This document shows positions 24,929 to 33,522 of a stretch of DNA of 64,000 nt, in pieces. The notes beneath the pieces were generated by a model, which was given only the letters and a program-made list of their open reading frames with translations, made no database searches and was not told the origin of the DNA. The translations under genes were made by a program, and so were the position numbers. Origin of the DNA: Treponema sp. (lineage in GTDB: Bacteria > Spirochaetota > Spirochaetia > Treponematales > Treponemataceae). The stretch lies in the NCBI GenBank assembly GCA_017381365.1, contig JAFOCI010000078.1:1-64000 (forward strand), written 5' to 3'. The stretch's first letter is position 1; every line of letters starts with the position of its first letter.

Positions 24929-25645
24929 ATGAAAAGAAATCTATTGTTTTTTTCATTGTTTGTGATTTGCATATCTGCTTGCTCCGCTAATGAGAAAGGT
25001 TTATTCTCAAGATTTATTAAAAATGAGGGAAATGATATAAAAATTTCAAAGGAAGATAAAGAAAGAATTGGTCAGATTGATGAAATAGAACACAATCAAA
25101 TTCTTTCAATTTCGGTTCAGAAAATAGAAGTTCATTCTAGACCGTTTTCTTTTAAGCAAGATAATGTGATTTATATTTCCAAACCAGGAGATGAAATAAA
25201 AATTGAAAATGTTTTGTATTCTAAAAAATTTGGAACATCATGCCTTTATGTCTCATTCCCAGACAATAAAAAAGGTTTTATTCCAATTAAATCTAATCCA
25301 TACAAAGATGGAAACTTTAGTTTTAAGGATGAAATAGAGGTAAATGGTACTTTTGTAAAAATATTAAATCTAAAACGAACCTATACTTTTGAAAGTTTTA
25401 CAGATGATCCTGCGAAACTTCAGATTCAACCATCTTTTGATTCTGAAGTGCTTTCAGAAATATTTAATGATGTAAGACTTGATACTACTGCAATTACATC
25501 AGATTACAAATGGCTTTATGTAACTTATGAAAATCACCAAGGCTGGATAAATACGAAATATTTATGTGACGGTATTGGAGGACCTGTATTATATACCCCA
25601 GAAGAAACCATTTGTGAAGAACTTCTTTGGGCTGACTACAGATAA
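24929..25645 (+). CDS. Lipoprotein with SH3-like domains
   Basis: A 238-residue protein with a lipoprotein signal (KRNLLFFSLFVICISACS; cysteine at 18). The second half looks like a bacterial SH3 domain: LQIQPSFDSEVLSEI followed by SDYKWLYVTYENHQGWINTKYL. An earlier degenerate SH3-like segment lies around residues 60-115. Such domains bind peptides or cell-wall glycopeptides. It follows the C39-like protein by 64 bases and might be its partner or immunity protein, but that is only position-based. Confidence 0.75.
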   Translation: MKRNLLFFSLFVICISACSANEKGLFSRFIKNEGNDIKISKEDKERIGQIDEIEHNQILSISVQKIEVHSRPFSFKQDNVIYISKPGDEIKIENVLYSKKFGTSCLYVSFPDNKKGFIPIKSNPYKDGNFSFKDEIEVNGTFVKILNLKRTYTFESFTDDPAKLQIQPSFDSEVLSEIFNDVRLDTTAITSDYKWLYVTYENHQGWINTKYLCDGIGGPVLYTPEETICEELLWADYR

Positions 25646-25664
25646 AAATATAATGAACGAAAAA

Positions 25665-25870
25665 ATGAAAAACAACTTATCTCAATCATACTTTTACTTG
25701 CAGCAACATCATCTTTTGCCGAAGTGGCAAAAATGCGTTTTAAGCTTACAGAATCGACGGATGAATTTAATATCAATTACATAGAAATTCCAGACATGAC
25801 TTTGATTGAATCAAAGGAAAAGCCTGATGTTGCAGTAACAAGAACTTACAAAATCAAAAAAAGGAGATGA
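25665..25870 (+). pseudogene. Small exported protein, frameshifted at its start
   Basis: From about 25670 a frame reads QLISIILLLAATSSFAEVAK, a signal peptide with cleavage after FA, and continues to RTYKIKKRR and TGA. The ATG at 25665 is one base out of frame with it, so the start is broken. The family is unknown; it may be another partner gene of the leader-protein cluster. Confidence 0.5.
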
Positions 25871-25929
25871 GGAATGTGAGCTCTGTTACTCACTTTTTAC
25901 AGACACAGGCACAGATGATTCTAATGCTA

Positions 25930-26229
25930 AGATGCAGGCATATATTTGGGCACTTGTTTGTACAAAAAATATGACCGATATTGCAAAAATTGTTTCGGAA
26001 AAAACTGGTAAAGATATAATTCCACTAGATATTAGTAATGCAATCGACAAGAATTATGATGGTTTAGTCTCTTTTGATGAAATAAAAAACAATGTAAATG
26101 AATTATTCGGTGATGAATATGATGTAAACGTTGATTATTGGACAAAAGAAGGTAAACTTGATAAAGATAAGTTCGTTGAGATATCAAATATTCCTGATAC
26201 TTATGTTTTAGGTAGGGCGTATGGAGATC
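25930..26229 (+). pseudogene. C39-like domain fragment with EF-hand loop
   Basis: The frame encodes IAKIVSEKTGKDI, an EF-hand loop DKNYDGLVSFDE, DEYDVNVDY and TYVLGRA, paralogous to the intact protein at 23701. The catalytic cysteine segment is garbled and the histidine part is lost at about 26230, where the sequence changes abruptly into an hsdS gene. Confidence 0.7.
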
Positions 26230-26724
26230 ACCTGATGGTTGGGCTTGGTGTAGATTACCAAATATCTGTAGAGAAAAGATAACTGATGGGACACATAATT
26301 CACCACCAAATGAAAAAAAAGGTGATTTTCTGTATATAACAGCAAAAAATATCAAATTTTCAGGTGTTGATTTGACAGATGTTTCTTACGTTTCAAAAGA
26401 AATCCATGATGTTATATATAACCGCTGTAGTCCAGTAAAGAATGATGTTTTATTAACAAAAGATGGAACTATTGGAGAAGCAACAGTAAATAATCTTGAT
26501 TATCCATTTAGTTTATTATCAAGTGTGGCACTAATTAAGACCGCTAATTCAATTCTTCCTTGGTATATTGTATATGTTTTGAAATCTGATTATTTACAGA
26601 AAAAAATGATTAAGGAAGCAAAAGGAACTGCTTTAAAACGTATTATCTTAGATCAAATTAATTCTTTTTTAGTTCCACTTCCTCCTTTAAATGAGCAAAA
26701 AGAAATAGTATCACAAGTTAAAAA

Positions 26725-26765
26725 AAATCTGACTCTTATCGATTCAATCGATAAGAGTCAGATTT
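26725..26765. repeat. 41-bp near-perfect palindrome in hsdS-A
   Basis: AAATCTGACTCTTATCGATT (26725-26744) is followed by one C and then its exact reverse complement (26746-26765). It lies at the spacer between the two recognition domains, overlapping the site of the frame break. The palindrome could have caused the deletion. Confidence 0.8.
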
Positions 26766-26931
26766 ACAAACAGCCATCAAACAAGCAAAATCTAGAATCC
26801 TTGACTTAGCTATCCACGGCAAATTAGTTCCACAAGATTCTTCTGATGAGCCTGCTTCAGTATTGTTAGAAAAACTTCGTGCTGAAAAAGAAGCTAAAAT
26901 TAAGACTGGCGAACTTAAAAGAGACAAAAAT

Positions 26932-26981
26932 GACTCATATATTTACAAGAACACTACTGATAATTGCTATTATGAGAAGTT
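26932..26981 (+). repeat. 50-bp inverted repeat, left copy
   Basis: An exact 50-base match in reverse complement to 28085-28134. It encodes the conserved HsdS segment DSYIYKNTTDNCYYEKF in hsdS-A. The pair could support inversion or exchange of recognition domains between the two cassettes. Confidence 0.85.
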
Positions 26982-27513
26982 TGCGGACGATACAAAAAAT
27001 GAAGTAGAAGTTCCTTTTGAATTACCCGATTCCTGGGCTTGGACTAGATTAGGAACCATTTGTGATTATGGAAAATCCAGAAATGCTTCTGTTGATGAAT
27101 TGAATGATGAAACGTGGGTGCTAGATCTTGAAGATATTGAAAAAGATACTGGTAGAATATTAAAATTTGTGACTCTTGGAACACGAAATTCCTTAAGTAC
27201 AAAACATGTATTCAAAAAAGGAGACATCCTTTACAGTAAACTTCGTCCATATCTGAATAAAGTTGTAATTGCACCAAAGGCTGGTGTTTGTACATCAGAA
27301 ATTTTACCACTTGATTTTAATGGAATATTGATTAATGAATATGCTCAATGTTTATTAATGTCGTCTTATTTTTTAGCAACAGTTAATCTCGTTACTTATG
27401 GTGTAAAAATGCCAAGGTTGGGAACTGATGATGCAAAAAAGATGCTTCTACCAGTTCCACCATTGAATGAACAGCTAAAAATTATATGTTCCGTTAAAAA
27501 ACTTCAGAAAAGT

Positions 27514-28896
27514 TTAGATGAGATTGCATTGAATCTGGTTTAATTGTTCAAACATTTCTTCAATCTTTGAAACAATTCGTTTTTGTTCAGAGATTGGAGG
27601 TAGAGGAATTAACGTCATTGTTATTTTCTCTTTTGAAATGTTAGGTTGTGCTCCTCCAAAACTTTGCTGAATGAAACACTCTTTGTGTTGACGTAAAAAG
27701 AAAAACAAATATTTATTGTAGATTCCATTAAAGTCTGAACAAACACAACAAGCCTGATTTGTTGTTGCTTCTGTTTTCAGAATACCGATTTTACCAATCG
27801 TTGCTCCATACATTGCAATACAAACTGAATCAATGGGAAATAGTTGGAGATTACAGTCTTTTTGAGCAAGAGTTGTTATTTTTTTAGGAATATCTGTAAT
27901 GAGTCCATCATTAAGGTCTCCCGTATTTAACCAATTGATTGTTCCATTTTCATAATATTCATTTTTTGTTTTAGATGGTGTTGAGCCAGATTTCCAATAT
28001 CCCAAAGTCCCTAATCTACACCACTGCCAATTTCCAGGAATATCAAAAGGAATTTCTTCATCAATGTTAATAGCTCCATTATTGAACTTCTCATAATAGC
28101 AATTATCAGTAGTGTTCTTGTAAATATATGAGTCGTTTTTATCTCGTTTGAGTTCACCAGCCTTAATTTTAGCTTCTTTTTCGGTACGAAGCTTTACAAG
28201 CAACACGGATGCTGGCTCGTCAGACGAATCTTGTGGAACGAGTTTTCCGTGGATGGCTAAATCAAGAATTTTGGATTTTGCCTGTTTGATTGCAGTTTGC
28301 AAATCTTCCCTGTTATTTTCAAGAGTATTGATTAACTGGAATGTTTTTTCTATTTCTTCAATAATTCTATTTTGTTCGCTAATTGGAGGAAGTGGTATTA
28401 GCGTAAGCGTAATTTTTTTTTCGAAATATTAGGCTGAGCTCCACCAAATCCTTGCTGAATAAAGATATCTTTATGCTGTTTTAAAAAATAAAATAGATAC
28501 TTATTTATTATTCCTTTGAAATCGGAACAAACACAACAAGCCTGATTTGTAGTGGCAGGGAAATCTAAAATTCCTAATTTACCAATAGTGCCTCCATACA
28601 TCGCAATACATACAGAGCCTTTTGGATTTAATTTAAGGGAAGTTTTATTAAAAGCTAATTCAGTAATTTTGTTTGGAATATCAGTTATTATTCCATCTGT
28701 TAAATCACCTGTGAATAACCAAGGAATAGTTCCATTTTCATAGAAATTAATATTTTTTCTGTCTGGGGTACTACCTGATTGTCAGGTTCCGATTTTTCCC
28801 AATCTACACCAAGCCCAACCATCAGGAACTTCAAATGGAATCTCATCTTCAATATCCTTCACAGTTCCATCGCTGAACTTCTCATAGTGCCGGTTA
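27514..28896 (-). pseudogene. Type I restriction specificity gene hsdS-B, broken
   Basis: On the minus strand the frame begins abruptly near 28896 with HYEKFSDGT, runs through one recognition domain (IPFEVPDGWAWCRLGKIGT, then TGA where tryptophan is expected) and a poly-A tract (T9 at 28413-28421) one base short of frame. It continues through the conserved spacer DLQTAIKQAKSKILDLAIHG into a second domain ending at 27514. The last 262 codons are open, but the gene lacks its start and has a stop and a frameshift. It converges with hsdS-A, sharing 30 bases at their 3' ends. Confidence 0.85.
28085..28134 (-). repeat. 50-bp inverted repeat, right copy
   Basis: Reverse complement of 26932-26981, in the spacer of hsdS-B. 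The copies are about 1.1 kb apart. Confidence 0.85.
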
Positions 28897-28903
28897 TGTA
28901 CAA

Positions 28904-28993
28904 TAAATATGTGTATAATAAGACCGTTTTTGACTCTAAAAATGTGTAAAAAGTATAAAAATAATGTCTAAAAATGTGTAATTATGATATAAT
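28904..28993 (+). promoter_or_regulatory. 32-bp-phased AAAAATGTG array and leaderless promoter, second copy
   Basis: TAAAAATGTG occurs at 28937-28946 and 28969-28978, exactly 32 bp apart. TAAATATGTG at 28904-28913 is a one-mismatch copy 33 bp further up. TATAAT (28988-28993) ends six bases before the ATG at 29000. Core motif, period and promoter-to-start distance equal those upstream of the gene at 6111, although the flanking sequence differs. Confidence 0.7.
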
Positions 28994-28999
28994 AAAGAT

Positions 29000-30295
29000 A
29001 TGTATCGAAAGGCAATTGAACAGTTAAAAGCATGGAAAGACTCAACTCATAGAAAGCCTCTTGTTTTGAAAGGTGCTAGACAGGTTGGCAAAACTTGGCT
29101 TATGAATGAATTGGGTTCTTCTTGTTACGAAAAGACATTTTATTTCAATTTTGAAAAAGAAGAATTTCTGAAAGATATTTTCAAAAATAATAAAAATCCT
29201 ACTCGTTTTTTGGAATTACTTGGAATTTTAAAGGAAGACAAAATTCTTCCAGGAAAGCATCTGATTATTTTTGATGAAATTCAGGAATGTCCTGATGCAT
29301 TGAATGCACTTAAATACATAAATGAAGAAGCTAATGAATATCATGTAATAGCGGCAGGTAGCTTGCTAGGAACATATCTTGCACAGCCTCATAGTTATCC
29401 TGTTGGTAAAGTAAATCTGATGGATATTTATCCAATGGACTTTGAGGAATTCCTTGCGGCAACAGCTCCATTTTTATATGATCTTATACAGAAAGATGAC
29501 GCAGAAACGATTTCTCTTTTTCATGACAGGTTTGTGGATCAGTATAATAACTATCTTATTATTGGCGGAATGCCGGAATGTGTTTCCAGTTGGATTGAAG
29601 AGAAGAATACAGGAATTATTGGGCAAATTCATGATGACCTGATACAGTTGTATGAAAATGACATCACAAAACATAGCGGCAAAATCAATTCAGGAAGAAT
29701 ACTTTTGGTTTTCAGAAGTATTGTAAGTCAGTTGTCAAAAGAGAATGAAAAATTCATTTATGGTTGTGTAAAAGAAGGTGCAAGAGCACGGGAATTTGAA
29801 GATGCCATTGAGTGGCTTGTTAGCGCAGGAATGATTATTCGTGTTTTTAATATTTCAAAGCCAGAACATCCATTAAAGGCTTTTGAGACTCTTTCTAGTT
29901 TTAAATTATTCTTCTTTGATACTGGACTTTTGAAACATATGGCTGGAGTAAGCAATGAATCTATCATTTCAGGAGCTGATTTTCAGTTTAAAGGACCTCT
30001 GACAGAAAATTATGTCTGTCAGCAGCTTAGAGGTTTGTTTGAAGTAGATGCCCATTATTATTCACCTGTACAGAATTACGAGCTTGATTTTATTATTCAG
30101 AATGAAAGCCAGATTATTCCAATCGAATGTAAGGGTGGTAAAAACATCACAAGTGCTAGTTTTAAGCGTTATATCAAAGAAAATTCTCCTGAACTGGCTG
30201 TAAGGTATTCACTTTTGCCATACAAAGAACAGGATAATATGGTAAATATTCCATTATATTATGTTGGGAAAATTAAGAAATGGGTAAGAACATAG
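29000..30295 (+). CDS. AAA_14 ATPase with DUF4143 domain (copy 2)
   Basis: A 431-residue protein with Walker A KGARQVGKTW, Walker B LIIFDEIQE, AAGSLLG and a C-terminal DUF4143 domain carrying LDFIIQNESQIIPIECKGG, a PD-(D/E)XK-like pattern. It has no Shine-Dalgarno, and the TATAAT box six bases upstream predicts a leaderless mRNA. The end overlaps the DUF2971 gene by 16 bases, so the two are one transcription unit. The family is widespread and uncharacterised; it is found in mobile and defence regions. Confidence 0.88.
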   Translation: MYRKAIEQLKAWKDSTHRKPLVLKGARQVGKTWLMNELGSSCYEKTFYFNFEKEEFLKDIFKNNKNPTRFLELLGILKEDKILPGKHLIIFDEIQECPDALNALKYINEEANEYHVIAAGSLLGTYLAQPHSYPVGKVNLMDIYPMDFEEFLAATAPFLYDLIQKDDAETISLFHDRFVDQYNNYLIIGGMPECVSSWIEEKNTGIIGQIHDDLIQLYENDITKHSGKINSGRILLVFRSIVSQLSKENEKFIYGCVKEGARAREFEDAIEWLVSAGMIIRVFNISKPEHPLKAFETLSSFKLFFFDTGLLKHMAGVSNESIISGADFQFKGPLTENYVCQQLRGLFEVDAHYYSPVQNYELDFIIQNESQIIPIECKGGKNITSASFKRYIKENSPELAVRYSLLPYKEQDNMVNIPLYYVGKIKKWVRT

Positions 30296-31221
30296 CTTAT
30301 CATTACACATCTTTAGATTCTCTTTATAAAATAGTAACAACCAAATCACTTCTTCTTACAGATTTGGCTGGTATGAATGATCCTGAAGAGGGAAAGTATA
30401 GTCCTGAGGATTTCTTGGATGATTTGAAAAAGGGAAGAGATTCCTTTTTGAAAGATGAAAATTCAATAAAATTTTTTGATGTTATTATTGCCGAACTTGA
30501 AATAAGAAAGGATGAGTTCTTTAAATTATGTAAAATAGGTAAAAAAGAACCTTTCACACTTGCTCTTTCTGATAAGCCAGATAGCCTTCAACATTGGGAG
30601 AGATATGGAAATCAGTTAAAAGGAGTTTGCATATCTATTGATCTTGATAGATTGGATGATTTGCGAAGTATGTTTCCGTCTATTTTTCAGATTAGAAAAG
30701 TTCTGTATAAGAGTGAAGACATCTCAAGGCAGATTTTAAGAGATATTATCAAAACCTATAATATGTACTCAGAAGAACTAAACAAAGAAGGAAAGACATT
30801 AGATATCGATACAATTAAAAAAAGTTGTTGTACCCAATTTGCTGTTCAATATCGTTCCATGACGTATTTTATAAAAAAGGATTTTTGGAACGAAGAAGAT
30901 GAAATAAGGGTATTTTACGATCATGAATCTTGGAAAGAAAGCAAGCGTTTTTTCAAAAATGTTAATTTCCCAGAGAAATTTGTGACTGCTGCAAAAAATG
31001 TATATGAAACAACAGGTCTTGAGAAACCTGAATATATGTCTTTTTCAACAATAAGAAAGTGTCATAGGTTGTCATTAAGAGATGAATGGGACTTGGGAAT
31101 AATTCCAGAGATAAAACTTGGTACATATTGCCGACAAAATAAAAAAATATTGAAACAATTCTTAAAAGAGTATGGGCTTGGAAATATTAAAATTACAGAT
31201 TCGAAAATTAAGATAAGGTAA
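30280..31221 (+). CDS. DUF2971 protein
   Basis: A 313-residue protein with the family pattern AYHYTSLDSLYKIV, LLLTDLAGMNDPEE, FTLALSDKPDSLQHWERYG and GVCISIDL. DUF2971 proteins are uncharacterised and common in defence islands; the YHYTS and W-x-x-YG pieces recall ADP-ribosyltransferase-like folds, which is a guess. It overlaps the ATPase gene by 16 bases, so the ATPase and DUF2971 probably work together. Confidence 0.75.
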   Translation: MGKNIAYHYTSLDSLYKIVTTKSLLLTDLAGMNDPEEGKYSPEDFLDDLKKGRDSFLKDENSIKFFDVIIAELEIRKDEFFKLCKIGKKEPFTLALSDKPDSLQHWERYGNQLKGVCISIDLDRLDDLRSMFPSIFQIRKVLYKSEDISRQILRDIIKTYNMYSEELNKEGKTLDIDTIKKSCCTQFAVQYRSMTYFIKKDFWNEEDEIRVFYDHESWKESKRFFKNVNFPEKFVTAAKNVYETTGLEKPEYMSFSTIRKCHRLSLRDEWDLGIIPEIKLGTYCRQNKKILKQFLKEYGLGNIKITDSKIKIR

Positions 31222-31313
31222 GGACGGTAATTTCTTGGATAATTATCGTAAAATTTTGTTTGAAGCATAAACTTCTTGTTCTTGTTTCTATAATAATATA
31301 GGAGATTTTGAAA

Positions 31314-32870
31314 ATGACCTTCGATGAAAGAATAGAAAAAGCAATTGCAGAAACAAAAAATGAATGTCATTACAATCCAAAGGCTTTTATCCAGATGGTC
31401 GAGACTTATGGTGCAAAGGAAGCTGTAAAAAGACTGTTAGCATCAAAACAGAACATATCTTCAGGACTTGAGAAACTTTGGGAACTTGGAAGACTAGATT
31501 TATGTTTTGAACGGATTATTTTTGAGCCAGAATGGCATGATATGTTTACCAAAGAAGAATTAACAGAAGCGAAGAAGAGATTAAAGGACTTAAATTATGA
31601 TGTTTCTGAATTAAGTGTCGAACCTTTGGGGAATTCTTTTTCTGAAGAAATTGAAAACAGTACTTTATTCAATCTAACTGATAATTCATTTCTTATAGCA
31701 CTTAATGATGGAAATGTTTTGCATGATAGTGACAAACCATTATTGGAGTGTTTCTATAAAGATTCTGAATATACACAGTCTGCTCCACAATTGGTCGAAA
31801 AACTAGGTTATTCAAATATTGGCCCTGTTAATGCACTTATTGGTAAATTTGCAAAACGAATAGCGGAATTCTATGGAGTGGTGCTTGAAAGAGAAAGAAA
31901 CAGTCCTGGTTGGTGGCGTGTAATTGCAGACGGGAAAGATGTAAATGGAACTTTCTTTTGGACTTTAAAGCCTGCATTTGTAAAAGCATTAAACGAGTAT
32001 CATTTTATGGAAACTCCTCCAACATATTGGCTTCTTCCATCAAATGAAAAAAATTATGATGTTGAAAAGGCCTTTCTTAAATATCACACTATCGACTGGC
32101 ATCAGACAAACAATCAGATTGCTGTAAATGATATTGTCTATATATATGAAACAAAACCTCAGCAGGTAGTCAGATTTACATGTCTTGTCACTGCCGTAAA
32201 CAAGAAGTTTGCGAACAAAAAGGATAGAGATTGTTATAAGGATAGTACACCATTTGAAAATAAAGGCTGTTACATGACTCTTAAGTTTCAACGACGTTTT
32301 GAAGATGTACTACCTGATATGGCAGGCCTAGAGGCAAATGGAGTTCCTGTAGTTAGGGGAGTGATGAAAGTTCCTGAGAAGGCACTGGCTTATATTCAAA
32401 ACTGCGATAAGGACGATAGAGAAGCACAAAGATTTGATGGAACTATTCCTTCTGATATTCCGGTTGATCACTGGTCTTTGGTTGGTGGAGATGAAGAAGA
32501 ATTAAGAGAACAGGCTGAAAATGAATCTAAAGGTCTTTCTGATTCTGAATTATATGCAAAAGCAACACAACAAGGAACTGTAAAACCAAAAGAAAGAGCA
32601 ACAACTACATCAACATATGTAAGAAATACTTATGTCGCAGAAGCTTCAAAAAGACGAGCAAAGGGAATCTGTCAGTTATGTGGAAATCCTGCACCTTTTG
32701 TAGATAAGAATGGAAATCCATATTTAGAAAGTCATCACATTATTTGGCTAAGTGAAGGTGGGGCTGATGTATTAGAAAATACTGCTGCACTCTGTCCTAA
32801 CTGTCATAAGAAGATGCACATAGTAAATGATGCTGAAGATGTAAAAAAACTTAAAGAATTGAATAAATAA
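31314..32870 (+). CDS. EVE-like/HNH nuclease, probably modification-dependent
   Basis: A 518-residue protein. About residues 1-110 are helical; 120-220 look like a winged-helix module (LVEKLGYSNIGPVNALIGKF, SPGWWRVIADG); 225-370 resemble an EVE/PUA domain (TYWLLPSNEKNYDVEKAF, WHQTNNQIAVNDIVYIYET). The C-terminus is an HNH nuclease: CQLCG, SHHIIWLSEGG, NTAALCPNCHKKMH. EVE domains bind modified bases, so I infer restriction of modified phage DNA (type IV). ATG 31314 is chosen over TTG 31308 because GGAG is nine bases upstream. Confidence 0.8.
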   Translation: MTFDERIEKAIAETKNECHYNPKAFIQMVETYGAKEAVKRLLASKQNISSGLEKLWELGRLDLCFERIIFEPEWHDMFTKEELTEAKKRLKDLNYDVSELSVEPLGNSFSEEIENSTLFNLTDNSFLIALNDGNVLHDSDKPLLECFYKDSEYTQSAPQLVEKLGYSNIGPVNALIGKFAKRIAEFYGVVLERERNSPGWWRVIADGKDVNGTFFWTLKPAFVKALNEYHFMETPPTYWLLPSNEKNYDVEKAFLKYHTIDWHQTNNQIAVNDIVYIYETKPQQVVRFTCLVTAVNKKFANKKDRDCYKDSTPFENKGCYMTLKFQRRFEDVLPDMAGLEANGVPVVRGVMKVPEKALAYIQNCDKDDREAQRFDGTIPSDIPVDHWSLVGGDEEELREQAENESKGLSDSELYAKATQQGTVKPKERATTTSTYVRNTYVAEASKRRAKGICQLCGNPAPFVDKNGNPYLESHHIIWLSEGGADVLENTAALCPNCHKKMHIVNDAEDVKKLKELNK

Positions 32871-32889
32871 ACCTAAAGGAACTAATAAC

Positions 32890-33306
32890 ATGAAAATCGT
32901 CATCGTAAACGGAAGTGCCAGAAAAGGAAACACACTGGCCGCAATTGAAGCTTTTTCTGAAGGTGCAAAAGCAAATAATGAAATTGAAATCATTCAGGCT
33001 GATAAACTTAACATTGGTTTCTGCAAAGGATGTGGAGCATGTGAATGTCACAAAGGCTGTGTAGATAAAGATGATACAAATCCAACTATCGACAAACTTG
33101 TTGCTGCAGACATGATTGTATTTGCAACGCCTGTTTACTGGTGGGGAATGACTGCTCAGACAAAACTTGTAATCGATAAATGTTATTGTCGTGGAGCTCA
33201 AATTAGAGGAAAGAAGATTGGTGTTCTCGTACCAGGCGGTTCTCCTGTAGATGCAACTCAGTATGAACTTGTAAAAGAACTTAAAGATTTAGGTTGCAGC
33301 CTTTAA
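32890..33306 (+). CDS. NADPH-dependent FMN reductase-like flavodoxin, shortened
   Basis: A 138-residue protein beginning IVIVNGSARKGNT, the flavin phosphate loop, with CKGCGACECHKGC and FATPVYWWGMTAQTK. Relatives with this cysteine pattern are usually near 190 residues. Here the sequence passes from GSPVDATQYELV directly to KELKDLGCSL, so about 45-50 residues of the C-terminal part appear deleted in frame. It may have lost activity. First gene of a cluster of five small same-strand genes. Confidence 0.78.
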   Translation: MKIVIVNGSARKGNTLAAIEAFSEGAKANNEIEIIQADKLNIGFCKGCGACECHKGCVDKDDTNPTIDKLVAADMIVFATPVYWWGMTAQTKLVIDKCYCRGAQIRGKKIGVLVPGGSPVDATQYELVKELKDLGCSL

Positions 33307-33328
33307 GCAATAAAGAGAGGAATACAAT

Positions 33329-33520
33329 ATGCCTTGTCCAAATGTAAAAGAATGTATGTGTCCAAAAACAACTTGTCCCAATCACGGAAAATGTTGCGAC
33401 TGCGTTATAAAGCACCGCACCACAGACAGCCTTCCATACTGTCTTTTTCCAGATAACGGTGGGGACAAAAGCAACAGAAATCACTACGAAGTTTTGAAGA
33501 AACGGTTTGAGGGAAAATAA
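33329..33520 (+). CDS. DUF6485 cysteine-rich small protein
   Basis: A 63-residue protein with eight cysteines (CPNVKECMCPKTTCPNHGKC, then CDCV and PYCLF), fitting the DUF6485 family. The spacing suggests a small zinc- or iron-binding fold. AGAGGAA precedes the ATG. It sits between the FMN reductase and the lipoprotein gene, three bases from the latter. Confidence 0.8.
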   Translation: MPCPNVKECMCPKTTCPNHGKCCDCVIKHRTTDSLPYCLFPDNGGDKSNRNHYEVLKKRFEGK

Positions 33521-33522
33521 TT

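Larger units (their letters stand above)
26231..27543 (+). pseudogene. Type I restriction specificity gene hsdS-A, broken
   Basis: From about 26231 the frame reads PDGWAWCRLPNIC and KITDGTHNSPPNE, the start of a target-recognition domain, then a conserved HsdS spacer (IDKSQ, then DLQTAIKQAK in another frame). The break comes from about four missing bases near 26761. A second recognition domain follows from ELPDSWAWTRLGTIC to PVPPLNEQ and the stop at 27543. The N-terminus is missing because of the fusion with the C39-like fragment. There is no promoter and no hsdM beside it; it is a silent cassette. Confidence 0.85.
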
